Made by a program: the position numbers and the translations under genes
The notes under the pieces: model-generated
What the model saw: the letters and a program-made list of their open reading frames with translations, nothing else
Databases searched by the model: none
Told to the model about the DNA's origin: nothing
Part shown: piece after piece, positions 51,839-60,463 of the stretch
How positions within the stretch are numbered: the stretch's first letter is position 1
Layout: the number at the start of each line of letters is the position of its first letter
NCBI RefSeq assembly: GCF_003752365.1
Contig: NZ_RJUO01000004.1
Location: 224,355-288,354, forward strand
DNA from: Frondihabitans sp. PhB188
Lineage (GTDB): Bacteria; Actinomycetota; Actinomycetes; Actinomycetales; Microbacteriaceae
Reading direction: 5' to 3'
DNA: 64,000 nt

Positions 51839-53089
51839 ATGAGTCGTATTCCACTCAGATCGGACCCCGTCGTGCTGTCTCTGCTCCACTCTCTCGCTCT
51901 CCCCTTCTTCCGGGGGCGTTTCGCGGGTGTGGGGGGCCGGCTCACGCTGCCGCGCCCGGACGACCCCCCGTGGGCGCACGCGCCCGGCGTCGACCCCGAC
52001 CGCATTTTGATCTTCGGCAACGGTGCAGCCGTCGGCTGGGGAGTCCGCAGCCACGACCTCGCTCTTCCGGGTCAGCTCGCGCGCCAGGTCTCGAACCTCA
52101 CCGGCCGCGGCAGCGACGTCGACCTCGTCGCCGATCCGACGATGATCACGGCGACCGCCACCCGTGCGGTGCCCGTGGCGCGCCTCGTGTCGTACGACGC
52201 GATGGTCGTCGCCCTCGGCCTGAGCGATGCGCTCCGCATGACCTCGCCGGCCCGGTACGAGAGGGATATCCGTGGACTCCTCTCCCTCCTGATCGCGCAC
52301 CGTCACGAGGGAGCCGAGATCGCCCTGGTCGCGATCCACCGCCCCTCGTCGCTCGGCCTCTTCTCGCTCAAGAAGGGCAGCGCTCTCGACCGCCACGCCG
52401 ATCGTCTCAACGCGATCGGCGCGTCCGTCTGCGAGAGCCTCCCCGGCGTCCGCTTCGTCACGATGTCCGATCACGCCGGCGACGCGACCGGAGACGCCCT
52501 TCGCAGCACGAGCGCCACCGACCTCTTCCGCGGCATGGCCTCGACCCTCGCGGCCCACCTCGTCGAGCCGCTCGACGCGCAGTTCCAGACGGGTCGCGAG
52601 GCCTGTCCCCTTCGCACGTCGCCGCAAAGCGACGAGGACCGCCTGCGCGCCATCCACCGCCTCGGTATCCTCGACTCGCCGGCCGAGAAGCGCTTCGACG
52701 ACATCGTCGAGCGCGCCCGCATCCTCCTGGCCGCCTCGGGCGCCGCGTTCTCGGTGGTCGACGACGACCGGGTGTGGAACAAGTCGATCTCGGGCGACGG
52801 CGTCGTCGAGTTCCCGCTCCGCGGTGCCATGTGCGCCGAGACCATCCGAGGGACCGGCCCGTTCATCGTGCCCGACGTCTGGTCGGACGACCGCTTCGTC
52901 ACGCACCCGTCCGTGCGCTTCTACGCCGGCTACCCGATCGAGGGCCCCGGCGGGCTCCGTATCGGCGCGCTCTGCGTCACCGATCCCCAGCCTCGCCTCG
53001 CCGACAGCGTCGACCTGGTGCTCCTCCGCGAGCTGGCCCTGGCCGTGCAGCGGGAGCTGGCGCAGAGCATGGTCCCCCTCCACGCCTAG
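51839..53089 (+). CDS. SGNH-like domain fused to GAF domain (second copy)
   Basis: A 416-aa paralogue of the protein at 26417. The first half shows ILIFGNGAAVGWGVRSHDLA and ALPGQLARQVSNLTGRG, with GNG where GDS is expected, so again no nucleophile; VALGLSDALRMTSP replaces block III. The second half is a GAF domain (HRLGILDSPAEKRFDDIVER, GAAFSVVDDDRVWNKSISG, FYAGYPIEGPGGLRIGALCV). The ATG at 51839 lacks a strong ribosome site. Its stop overlaps that of the convergent MBL gene. A sensory role is inferred. Confidence 0.8.
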   Translation: MSRIPLRSDPVVLSLLHSLALPFFRGRFAGVGGRLTLPRPDDPPWAHAPGVDPDRILIFGNGAAVGWGVRSHDLALPGQLARQVSNLTGRGSDVDLVADPTMITATATRAVPVARLVSYDAMVVALGLSDALRMTSPARYERDIRGLLSLLIAHRHEGAEIALVAIHRPSSLGLFSLKKGSALDRHADRLNAIGASVCESLPGVRFVTMSDHAGDATGDALRSTSATDLFRGMASTLAAHLVEPLDAQFQTGREACPLRTSPQSDEDRLRAIHRLGILDSPAEKRFDDIVERARILLAASGAAFSVVDDDRVWNKSISGDGVVEFPLRGAMCAETIRGTGPFIVPDVWSDDRFVTHPSVRFYAGYPIEGPGGLRIGALCVTDPQPRLADSVDLVLLRELALAVQRELAQSMVPLHA

Positions 53090-54114
53090 CCGCTCGCCTC
53101 GCCAGACGCATCGAGCCCGGCCGCGACGTAGTCGCGATGCATCTCGGCCTGCTGCAGCGCCGACCACAGCGTGAACCCGTCGAGGCTCGCGAAGCCGCCG
53201 GTCCAGGTGAGACGCGATGCGAGCTCCCAGATGCTGAGGCTCGGCGACGCGGCCTCGAGCCCGGCGACCTCGCGCGTGCGGCGGAGGTGGTGCTCGGCGC
53301 AGGCCCGGGCACGCGGGCCCAGGCCCGTGAAGCGGTAGCCGTGGCCGGGGAGGGCCTGGAGTTCCTGCGCCGCCTGCTCGTCGAGCGACTCCACGCGGTC
53401 GATGCTCGCGAGGAAGTCGGCGAGCGGGTTCGTGCTCGAGGGCCCGCCGAGCCCCAGGCCCGAGACGGTGATCGGCAGCACGTGGTCGCCGGTGAGCACG
53501 AGGCGGCGGTCGGGCTCGTAGAGGCAGACGTGTCCGGGAGTGTGCCCCGGCGTGTGGACCACGCGCAGGTCGAACCCGGCGATCTCGAGGCGGTCCCCGT
53601 CGGCGAGCAGCCGGTCGACCTCCGGAGCGACGACTGCGGGCGCGGCTTCGGCGACCGCTTCGAGCGCAGGAACTCGCGCCTCCGGCACGCCCCACCCCGC
53701 GGCCCGCGACCGCGCGTCCGCCGGGGTCGGCCTCCCGTCGGCGAGCCTGCGCGCCGCGGCCGCCTCAGCCCCGTGCAGCTGCACCGCCGCTCCCGTCTCG
53801 GCTCGGAGGCGCTCGGCCATGCCGAGGTGGTCGGCGTGCAGGTGCGTCGCGGTCACCGTGGCCACGTCGGCGGGAACGGCTCCGATCCGCGTCAGCGCGT
53901 CGACGAAGCGGACCCAGTTGTCGTCGGTGCCGGTACCCGGGTCGATCACGTGGAGTCCGCGCTGCGCATCGCGGACGATGTAGAGGAGGGAGGCGGGGAG
54001 GCGCTCGCCGGGCATCGGCTGGCCGAGGGCCCAGACGTCGTCGCGGACGGCCTCCAGCTCAGGGGCGCCGCCGCGCTCGAAGGCGTCGAACTGCGCGGTA
54101 CTGGTGGGCTGCAC
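53086..54114 (-). CDS. Metallo-beta-lactamase-fold hydrolase
   Basis: A 342-aa MBL-fold protein. The zinc-ligand motif is ATHLHADHLGMAERL; HTPGHTPGHVCLY supplies the next His and LTGDHVLP the bridging Asp. The C-terminal helical region resembles glyoxalase II-like or thioesterase-like MBL proteins. GTG at 54114 is leaderless, TACTCT lying 6 nt upstream. Substrate unknown. Confidence 0.92.
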   Translation of the reverse strand: MQPTSTAQFDAFERGGAPELEAVRDDVWALGQPMPGERLPASLLYIVRDAQRGLHVIDPGTGTDDNWVRFVDALTRIGAVPADVATVTATHLHADHLGMAERLRAETGAAVQLHGAEAAAARRLADGRPTPADARSRAAGWGVPEARVPALEAVAEAAPAVVAPEVDRLLADGDRLEIAGFDLRVVHTPGHTPGHVCLYEPDRRLVLTGDHVLPITVSGLGLGGPSSTNPLADFLASIDRVESLDEQAAQELQALPGHGYRFTGLGPRARACAEHHLRRTREVAGLEAASPSLSIWELASRLTWTGGFASLDGFTLWSALQQAEMHRDYVAAGLDASGEASG

Positions 54115-54174
54115 GTCGCCAGAGTACGAGCACGCGGACGACAGGTGTCAGGAGCCTCGCCTAAACTCGGCGGA

Positions 54175-55257
54175 ATGGACTTGTTCACGCCCGCCGCCTT
54201 CGGCGATCTTCAGCTCGCAAACCGCGTCGTCATGGCTCCGCTCACGCGTCTCCGCTCCAGCGAGAGCGGCGTTCCCGGCCCCCTGGTCGTCGAGTACTAC
54301 GCGCAGCGCGCCGGCTTCGGCCTCATCGTGAGCGAGGGCGTCTGGCCCGTGCAGGAGGGCAAGGCCTACCCGGGCCAGCCCGGCATCGAGACCGACGAGC
54401 AGGTCGAGGCCTGGCAGCTCGTCACCGCCGCCGTCCACGCGCGGGGCGGGCAGATCGTGCTCCAGCTGATGCACGGCGGTCGTGTCTCGCACACCGAGAT
54501 CACCGGCACGGACCGCATCGTCGGCCCGAGCGCCGTCGCCATCGACGGCGAGGCGCACACGCCCGTCGGCAAGAAGGCGTTCCCGGTTCCGCACGCGCTC
54601 TCGACCGACGAGCTGTCGGAGGTCCGCGACCAGCTCGTGCTGGCCGCCCGCAACGCCATCCGCGCCGGCTTCGACGGCGTCGAGGTGCACTCGGCCAACG
54701 GCTACCTGCTGCACGAGTTCCTGTCGCCGGTGTCGAACGCGCGCGACGACCAGTACGGCGGCAGCCCCGAGAACCGCGCCCGGTTCGTCATCGAGGTGAC
54801 GAAGGCGATCCGCGAGGCGATCGGCGCGGGCCGCACCGGCATCCGCATCTCGCCGGCGCACAACATCCAGGGCATCGCGGAGGTCGACGAGGCCGACGTG
54901 CACGCCACCTACGGCGTCCTCATGGACGCCCTCGAGCCGCTCGGCCTCGCCTACGTGTCGATCCTGCGCGCCGACCTCGACAGCGAGCTCGTCCGCGACC
55001 TGCACGAGCGCTTCGGCGGTGCGTACATCGTGAACTCCGGCTTCTCCGAGATCACGACGCGCGACGAGGCGATCCACCTCGTCGAGGCGACGCACGCCGA
55101 CGCGGTCGCGATCGGCCGGCTCGCGATCGCCAACCCCGACCTCGTCGAGCGCTGGGAGTCCGAAGCCGAGGTCAACGAGCCCAACCCCGCGACGTTCTAC
55201 GGCGCGGGCGCCGAGGGCTACACCGACTACCCCGTGCTGGAGTCGTCGCGCGCGTAG
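54175..55257 (+). CDS. Old-yellow-enzyme family NADH:flavin oxidoreductase
   Basis: FMN-dependent ene-reductase of 360 aa, NemA-like. Motifs: FGDLQLANRVVMAPLTRLRS at the start, GRVSHTEITG, the active-site HSANGYLLHEFLSPVSNARD-type block, and YGGSPENRARF. TAAACT (54162-54167) lies 7 nt before the ATG, leaderless form. Reduces activated alkenes, nitro compounds or nitrate esters; the physiological substrate is unknown. Divergent from the MBL gene. The 1150-aa frame spanning it is rejected. Confidence 0.95.
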   Translation: MDLFTPAAFGDLQLANRVVMAPLTRLRSSESGVPGPLVVEYYAQRAGFGLIVSEGVWPVQEGKAYPGQPGIETDEQVEAWQLVTAAVHARGGQIVLQLMHGGRVSHTEITGTDRIVGPSAVAIDGEAHTPVGKKAFPVPHALSTDELSEVRDQLVLAARNAIRAGFDGVEVHSANGYLLHEFLSPVSNARDDQYGGSPENRARFVIEVTKAIREAIGAGRTGIRISPAHNIQGIAEVDEADVHATYGVLMDALEPLGLAYVSILRADLDSELVRDLHERFGGAYIVNSGFSEITTRDEAIHLVEATHADAVAIGRLAIANPDLVERWESEAEVNEPNPATFYGAGAEGYTDYPVLESSRA

Positions 55258-55277
55258 TGCGATAGGGCGCAGGAAGG

Positions 55278-56372
55278 TCAGGCGGCCCCGTCGAACCCCG
55301 CCGCCAGGGCTGCGCCCGCGCGCTCGAGCGCGGCCTCGCCGTGCGCGATCGCGGCTTCGACGGATCCCTCGAGCTCGGCGAGGGCCACCGCGGCGACGAA
55401 CTCGTCCGTCCGCGCGTCGATCGATCCGGCGACCAGGGCTACGGGCACCCCTCGCGCGTGCGCGAGCCCGGCCACGTGCGAGGGCAGCTTTCCCTGTGCC
55501 GACTGGGCGTCGTACCTGCCCTCGCCCGTGATGATCAGGTCGGCGTCGTCGAGGGCGGCCTCGAGGCCGACGGCGTCGGCCACGACGCCCGCGCCCGGCT
55601 CGAGCGTCGCCCCCCACGCGAGCAGGCCGAACGACGTGCCGCCCGCCGCGCCCGCACCGGCCGCCTCCGCTGACGCCGGGAGCAGCCCCGCGTAGTGGGC
55701 GAGCCCCGCGTCCATCGCCTCGACGTCGTCGCCCGTCGCTCCCTTCTGCGGTCCGAACACCGCTGCAGCGCCGTCCGGCCCGAGCAGCGGGTTCGCGACG
55801 TCCGACACCACGATCGCACCCCGCGTCGGCACCGCCAGCATCGCGGTCAGATCGACGGACGCGAGGTCGGCGAGCCCTCGCGCGCCCGGTCGGATCGGGT
55901 TCCCGTGGGCGTCGTCGAGCCGGGCGCCGAGCGCCTGCAGGGCTCCGGCACCGCCGTCGGTCGAGCAGCTGGAGCCCACGGCGAGCAGGAGGCGGCTCGC
56001 GCCGGCGGCCAGCGCGTCGGCGATGGCCTCGCCGAAGCCGCGTCCCGTGGCGTCGAGGGGGAGGAGGCCGCCCTCGCTGAGCAGGGTGATGCCGCTCGTC
56101 GTCGCCAGCTCGACGACGGCCGTCCCGTCGGGGAGCATCAGCCACGATGCGTCGACGGGGGCTCCGTCGGGACCGGTCACGGTCACTCGGTGCCGGATGC
56201 TCCCGGCGACGGATGACTCAAATGCGGCGAGCGTTCCCTCGCCGCCGTCCGCGAGCGGGAGCAGCACGAGCTCGTCATCGCGGCGGCTCCGCCAGCCGCG
56301 TGCGATCGCCTCGGCGACCTCTCGCGCCGTCGCGCTGCCCTTGAACGAGTCCGGAGCCACGACGATCTTCAT
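55278..56372 (-). CDS. Glycerate kinase (GarK/GlxK family)
   Basis: Phosphorylates D-glycerate with ATP. The 364-aa protein begins MKIVVAPDSFKGSATAREVA and has LPLADGGEGTLAAF, GSSCSTDGGAGALQALGA, TGEGRYDAQSAQGKLPSHVA, all family signatures. Convergent with the old-yellow-enzyme gene 20 bp away and divergent from the TetR gene. The longer frame to 57032 is a shadow. Confidence 0.95.
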   Translation of the reverse strand: MKIVVAPDSFKGSATAREVAEAIARGWRSRRDDELVLLPLADGGEGTLAAFESSVAGSIRHRVTVTGPDGAPVDASWLMLPDGTAVVELATTSGITLLSEGGLLPLDATGRGFGEAIADALAAGASRLLLAVGSSCSTDGGAGALQALGARLDDAHGNPIRPGARGLADLASVDLTAMLAVPTRGAIVVSDVANPLLGPDGAAAVFGPQKGATGDDVEAMDAGLAHYAGLLPASAEAAGAGAAGGTSFGLLAWGATLEPGAGVVADAVGLEAALDDADLIITGEGRYDAQSAQGKLPSHVAGLAHARGVPVALVAGSIDARTDEFVAAVALAELEGSVEAAIAHGEAALERAGAALAAGFDGAA

Positions 56373-56558
56373 GGCTCGACACTGCCCTATCCGAAGGCTC
56401 CACGGTCTTGCATTCAGCACGGACATCCGTTTGCGCCCGTTAGGACACTCGACCAGGCAGAAACGGCGGCGTACAGGTTCGTCCGCGGTTAACATGAAAA
56501 GCGCGCAGCCAAGCCTGCGGGCGGGGGCTGCTGCAAGAGAAAGACGACGGCGATCACC

Positions 56559-57266
56559 GTGCCGAAAGACTCCACCCCCTCTCCAGAGACGCCGGCCGAG
56601 CGCGAGCTCCTCACGTCGCCGCCGCCCCTCGAGAAGCCTCGCCAGGAGCGCGCCCAGGCCACGCAAGCGGCCATCGTCCTGGCCGCGGCGACGATCTTCG
56701 CCGAGCGCGGGTACGCCCGCACGACTCTCGATGTCGTCGCGGTCGAGGCCGGCGTGACGAAGGGGGCCCTGTACTTCCACTTCGCGTCGAAGCGCGACCT
56801 GGCCAACGCCGTCATCGCCGAAGAGCTCCGGATGACGACAGAGAGCGCCAGGGAGATCCTCGACGCAGGAGCTCCGCCCGTAGAGACGCTCATCCGCCTC
56901 AACCGCAACCTGGTGCAGCAGATCGTGAGCGATGTGGTCGTCGCGGCCGGGGTCAAGCTCACGACCGAGGAGCTCGTGGCGCAGCTCGAGATCCAGGCGC
57001 CGTACGCGACCTGGACCGACCTCTACGTCCACCTCTTCCAGCGCGCGATCGACGACGGCGAGCTGAGGGCCGACCTCGACGCCCTCAAGCTGGCGCGCTT
57101 CGTCGTCGGCGCCTTCACCGGCGTGCAGCTCGTCTCGAACTCGCTGAACGGGCGAGTCGACCTGTTCGACCGCGTGCGCGAGATGTGGGAGCTCCTGCTA
57201 CCGGGCATCTCGTCGCCGGACTGCCTCGAGGAGTGCGCAGCGCTGCCCGCACTCATCCGGTCCTGA
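56559..57266 (+). CDS. TetR-family regulator, ScbR/ArpA-like
   Basis: A 235-aa TetR protein. The helix-turn-helix (RAQATQAAIVLAAATIFAER, GVTKGALYFHFASKRDLANA) and the KGALYFHFxSK motif are those of gamma-butyrolactone-receptor-like regulators. GTG at 56559; TAACAT at 56490-56495 is a possible -10. An inverted repeat of TetR type lies 70 bp after the stop. Confidence 0.88.
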   Translation: MPKDSTPSPETPAERELLTSPPPLEKPRQERAQATQAAIVLAAATIFAERGYARTTLDVVAVEAGVTKGALYFHFASKRDLANAVIAEELRMTTESAREILDAGAPPVETLIRLNRNLVQQIVSDVVVAAGVKLTTEELVAQLEIQAPYATWTDLYVHLFQRAIDDGELRADLDALKLARFVVGAFTGVQLVSNSLNGRVDLFDRVREMWELLLPGISSPDCLEECAALPALIRS

Positions 57267-57335
57267 CCCCATCTGACCCCGAGCCCATCAGGCGAGCCCC
57301 CCGAACGGGTGTCCTCCATTCGGCGGTCTGGAAAA

Positions 57336-57349
57336 GTACCAGACGGTAT
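57336..57349 (+). promoter_or_regulatory. TetR-type inverted repeat
   Basis: GTACC-AGAC-GGTAT, with further symmetry in the AT-rich flanks (aaaa...tttg). It lies between the TetR gene and the GNAT gene, 168 bp before the latter's start. Confidence 0.45.
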
Positions 57350-57517
57350 GGTTTGATCGTTGAATCGGCACGGAGGGGCCGGCTGGTGTCGGCTCGCGAG
57401 GTCGATACCGTGGGGATCAGGCTGCACCGGCTGCGAAGTCGGTGCAGGCCTGGCTCGCGGCGGCGGACTCGCTCTCTCCCCTCTGCGGGTCGTCGCGTCG
57501 TCCTCTAGGGTCGTCGC

Positions 57518-58123
57518 ATGGACTTCACGGCCCGCCCCACTCTGACCGGCGACCTGGTCACCCTCGCGCCGCTGTCGCCGGAGCACGCCGCGGATCTGGC
57601 CGAAGCGGTGGCCGCGGGCGAGCTCTGGACGACCTGGTACGCCACGCACATCGCCGCTCCCGAGACCATGGCAGACGACATCGACGCTCGGCTGGCCCTC
57701 CACGCCGCCGGACAGTCGGTGCCGTGGGCGATCGTCGACAACCGCACCGGCCATGCTGTCGGCATCACGACGGTGCTGAACCTCGAGCCGGCCAATCGCC
57801 GCCTCGAGATCGGCTCCACCTGGATCGGGCGCGAGTTCCAGCGCACCGGGATCAACACGGAGGCGAAGCTGCTGCTGCTGCGGCACGCGTTCGAATCGCT
57901 CGGCTGCATCGCCGTTGAATTTCGGGTGCACTGGCACAACCAGCAGTCGCGGGCCGCGGTCGCCCGCCTCGGCGCCAAGCAGGACGGCGTCCTCCGCAAC
58001 CACAAGGTCTGGCCCGACGGCACGATCCGCGACACGGTCGTCTTCTCGATCATCGACGGCGAGTGGCCCACCGTCCGGCAGTCGCTGATCCAGCGCTTGG
58101 CCGCCGCCCGCTCGCCCCGCTGA
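57518..58123 (+). CDS. GNAT-family acetyltransferase (RimJ-like)
   Basis: A 201-aa GNAT protein: LVTLAPLSPEHAADLAEAVA, IGSTWIGREFQRTGINTEAK (acetyl-CoA region) and LGCIAVEFRVHWHNQQSRAA (family signature). TAGGGT (57506-57511) ends 6 nt before the ATG; leaderless. Acceptor unknown. Confidence 0.9.
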   Translation: MDFTARPTLTGDLVTLAPLSPEHAADLAEAVAAGELWTTWYATHIAAPETMADDIDARLALHAAGQSVPWAIVDNRTGHAVGITTVLNLEPANRRLEIGSTWIGREFQRTGINTEAKLLLLRHAFESLGCIAVEFRVHWHNQQSRAAVARLGAKQDGVLRNHKVWPDGTIRDTVVFSIIDGEWPTVRQSLIQRLAAARSPR

Positions 58124-58185
58124 CTCTCCGCCCGAGGTCGCCGCCGGCCAGCCGAGGCGGCCGGAACCGGACGCTGAAATGCGGT

Positions 58186-58494
58186 TCAGAGGTAGGTGCG
58201 GAGCAGGCGCCAGCGCGCGGCATAGCGATCCAGGGCCACGTCGAACACGAGGCTCTCGCCGGTCTCGGCCGTGGCCTGGAATCGCCACGACTCGCGGGGC
58301 TCGGGCGGGTGCGTGATCGCGGGGTCGAATGCGGCCTCGTTCTGCCAGCCGGCCTCGCCGTGCCAGCCGGGCTGCGTCGGGGCCAGCCGAGTGGGGGTGT
58401 CGCTCACGCGGAATCGGCGCGCTCGCCACACGATCCGCTCGGGAAGGCCGGTGTCAGAGACCCACACCGTCACCGGTTCGTCGACCCGCGTCAT
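58186..58494 (-). CDS. DUF6504-family protein under a LexA box
   Basis: A 102-aa protein with MTRVDEPVTVWVSDTGLPER, VWRARRFRVSDTPTRLAPTQ and the ending YAARWRLLRTYL, matching my recollection of DUF6504, usually encoded beside the SOS-induced imuB/dnaE2 mutasome genes. A consensus LexA box lies 31 bp upstream. A GTG at 58503 with a GGAG site is the alternative start. No imuB or dnaE2 lies in the window, so this is a stand-alone copy. Confidence 0.75.
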   Translation of the reverse strand: MTRVDEPVTVWVSDTGLPERIVWRARRFRVSDTPTRLAPTQPGWHGEAGWQNEAAFDPAITHPPEPRESWRFQATAETGESLVFDVALDRYAARWRLLRTYL

Positions 58495-58525
58495 GACGTC
58501 CACCCTGCTCCTCTCGTCGAGAAAA

Positions 58526-58541
58526 TCGAACGTATGTTCGA
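58526..58541 (-). promoter_or_regulatory. LexA (SOS) box
   Basis: TCGAACGTATGTTCGA is a perfect 16-bp palindrome matching the actinobacterial LexA consensus (TCGAACRNRYGTTCGA). The flanking A and T extend the symmetry. It lies in the promoter of the DUF6504 gene. Confidence 0.85.
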
Positions 58542-58598
58542 TAGGAGGAGAGCGTACGTCGAATTGGTGCGACGCGCCAAACGGGTTTCGAGACGGCG

Positions 58599-59627
58599 TC
58601 AGGAGGCCCGCGTGATCCGGTCGCCGGTCGAGATCTGCCAGAGGGCGACCCCGTGCAGGCCGATCGACTTCGCGTAGTTGGCCCGTGTCGTGAGCGACCG
58701 TCCGTCCGACCACCACAGCACGGTCCCGTCGGCGAGCTTGGCGGTCCACTCGCCCTGCGCCGCCACCCAGCTGGCGCGGGTGCCGGCCTTTGATCGCGCC
58801 TGCGCCGGCGTGACGACTCCGCCCGATCCGCTCGTCTTCCAGGTGTAGCCGCAGCCGGCGACGCCGAGGTCGACCTTCTTCGCCGGCACCAGGCTCGTGA
58901 GCGCGGCGACCGCCTCCTTCATCCAGGGGAGCCCGCCGACGGGGCCGGCCTCGCTGAAACCCGAGCCGTGCTCGTCGTAGGCCAACAGCACGAAGCGGTC
59001 GACGTCGGCCGTGAGCGACGGCAGGTCGTAACCCGCCGCTGCATAGGCGTCCGGCGACGTGGACGCCATGAGCGCCATCGAGATGGTCGCCTTCGCCGGC
59101 AGGGCGGCGCGCAGCTCGGACACGAACGACACCAGGTCGTCCGAGTTCGCCGCCGACAGGTACTCGAGGTCGAGCTGGACGCCGTCGTAGCCGCCGTGCT
59201 CGACCTCGCCTGCGAGGCCCGAGATGACGAACTCGCGGTTCGCCTCGCTCGACAGCATCTTCGTCGCGATCTCGGCGCTGAAGTCGCCCTTGGCCTGGTC
59301 GATGTTGTTCATCAGCAGCTCGGCCTTCTTGCCGTCGGCGTGCGCCTTCTTCAGGATCGCCAGCGCCTCCTCGGACGACGCGGCGACCCCGCCCCCCTCC
59401 GCGGTGAGGCTGACGCCCGAGATGCCCACGGTGTCGATCGCGGCCGTGTCGCGCGCGAGCGCCTTCAACGTCGCCGCGCTCGCCGTGCCGTAGCCCTCGA
59501 CGGCCAGGCCGGCCGGGATGCTGGCGGCGTGCGAGTCGGCCGAGCTGCTCGAGCAGCCCGCCGTCAGGAGCAGGGCCACTGCCGCCACCCCGGCGAGCAC
59601 GACCCTGGAACGCGAGCGATGGTTCAT
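58599..59627 (-). CDS. GH18-like glycosidase, secreted lipoprotein
   Basis: A 342-aa protein with a lipoprotein signal (VVLAGVAAVALLLTAGC; lipobox LTAGC). The mature part is a GH18 barrel: GYDGVQLDLEYLSAA carries the DxxDxE-type acidic motif (D..D.E), and VDRFVLLAYDEHGSG, GLPWMKEAVAALTSLVPAKK, GVAGCGYTWK and VLWWSDG follow as in spore/cell-wall glycosidases (YaaH-like). Cell-wall or chitin-like substrate likely. Anchored outside the membrane. Confidence 0.85.
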   Translation of the reverse strand: MNHRSRSRVVLAGVAAVALLLTAGCSSSSADSHAASIPAGLAVEGYGTASAATLKALARDTAAIDTVGISGVSLTAEGGGVAASSEEALAILKKAHADGKKAELLMNNIDQAKGDFSAEIATKMLSSEANREFVISGLAGEVEHGGYDGVQLDLEYLSAANSDDLVSFVSELRAALPAKATISMALMASTSPDAYAAAGYDLPSLTADVDRFVLLAYDEHGSGFSEAGPVGGLPWMKEAVAALTSLVPAKKVDLGVAGCGYTWKTSGSGGVVTPAQARSKAGTRASWVAAQGEWTAKLADGTVLWWSDGRSLTTRANYAKSIGLHGVALWQISTGDRITRAS

Positions 59628-59909
59628 GCGACGAGGGTACTGGCACTACCTCGCGAGCCGCCCCCAGAGCGTCCAGAGCCTCTGAGCCGCCTGCCACTAC
59701 CCCCAGTTCGGGTGACCGAGGGGGGCGAGAGGGGGCGCAGGAACTCGGGGCGGCCGCCCCCGATTCGGGGTCAGACGCCGTGGATCGACGGACGCCGCCC
59801 GCAGTTCCTGCGCTTCGGCTATCCACAGGGCCAGGGGTACACAGCGCGTTTCAGTCGGCAGAAAGGAGGACACGACGGGGGACCGTGTCCGCACTGCGGG
59901 AGACCGCGC

Positions 59910-60038
59910 CTACCGCGCCGGCCGGTAGCGCTTGCAGTCGCACAGGCTGCAGTCGGAGCCTCGCCGATAGTGCTCGTGGGCTTCTCCGACGTGCCCGCAC
60001 AGGCAGACGGGCGGGTGGCTCGAGTCGGCGGTCGGCAT
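59910..60038 (-). CDS. 42-aa Cys/His-rich protein
   Basis: Reverse-strand ORF MPTADSSHPPVCLCGHVGEA followed by HEHYRRGSDCSLCDCKRYRP and AR. Two Cys pairs (CLC, CSLCDC) with adjacent His residues suggest a single zinc knuckle. I recall the HEHYR.GS.C..C.C.R(Y/F) pattern in other actinobacteria. A weak AGGA precedes the ATG. Too short for standard ORF cut-offs; function unknown. Confidence 0.55.
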   Translation of the reverse strand: MPTADSSHPPVCLCGHVGEAHEHYRRGSDCSLCDCKRYRPAR

Positions 60039-60237
60039 TGATCCTGATTTCGATGATGAGGGCGGGCGGGGCACGGTGATCTCCTCGCTCGTCGAGTGTG
60101 CCGGAAAACCGCGTTCGGCACCACGGGCGGCCGAGATGTGCCCGGGGTACAGCTGTGTCCTCCATGGGGACCACCGGTGTCCTCCCTGTTGCCCACGAAC
60201 CGGGTGACAAACGGGGGACCGAAACGGCCCGCAGATG

Positions 60238-60380
60238 GCGAGAACCCTGTGAAGGACCCCCCGTACGCGGGGGTTCTCGCTTCGATCCGGACGAGGCTAG
60301 TTTGGCAACACCCGAAGACGAACGGAGCCTCCCGAAAGGCTTCGCCCGTCACAGGGGCGGTCGACCCGAAAGGCCGCCCC
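60238..60380 (+). promoter_or_regulatory. Structured leader upstream of glycosyltransferase operon
   Basis: Within the 425-bp gap (60039-60463) three hairpins follow each other: GCGAGAACCC / GGGTTCTCGC (60238-60280), GCCT..AGGC around CCCGAAA (about 60327-60340), and GGGGCGG / CCGCCCC around another CCCGAAAGG (60354-60380). TAGTTT near 60298 is a possible -10, which would place the last two hairpins in the 5' leader. A cis-acting RNA is possible. Confidence 0.35.
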
Positions 60381-60463
60381 GACATCTGCCGGTCGAATCA
60401 CCCAGACTCCTCACCGGCGGATGAGTCACCCCCCTGATCCGCCTACCCGAATGGCAGTTCCCC

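Noticed and set aside
51805-55257. 1150-aa forward ORF
   Set aside because: It runs through the frames of the SGNH-like/GAF, MBL and old-yellow-enzyme genes. Only its last 360 residues are real, the NemA-like enzyme starting at 54175.
60200-60400. c-di-AMP (ydaO) riboswitch upstream of the glycosyltransferase genes
   Set aside because: GGGGGACCGAA is reminiscent, but the other conserved blocks and their order are not present.
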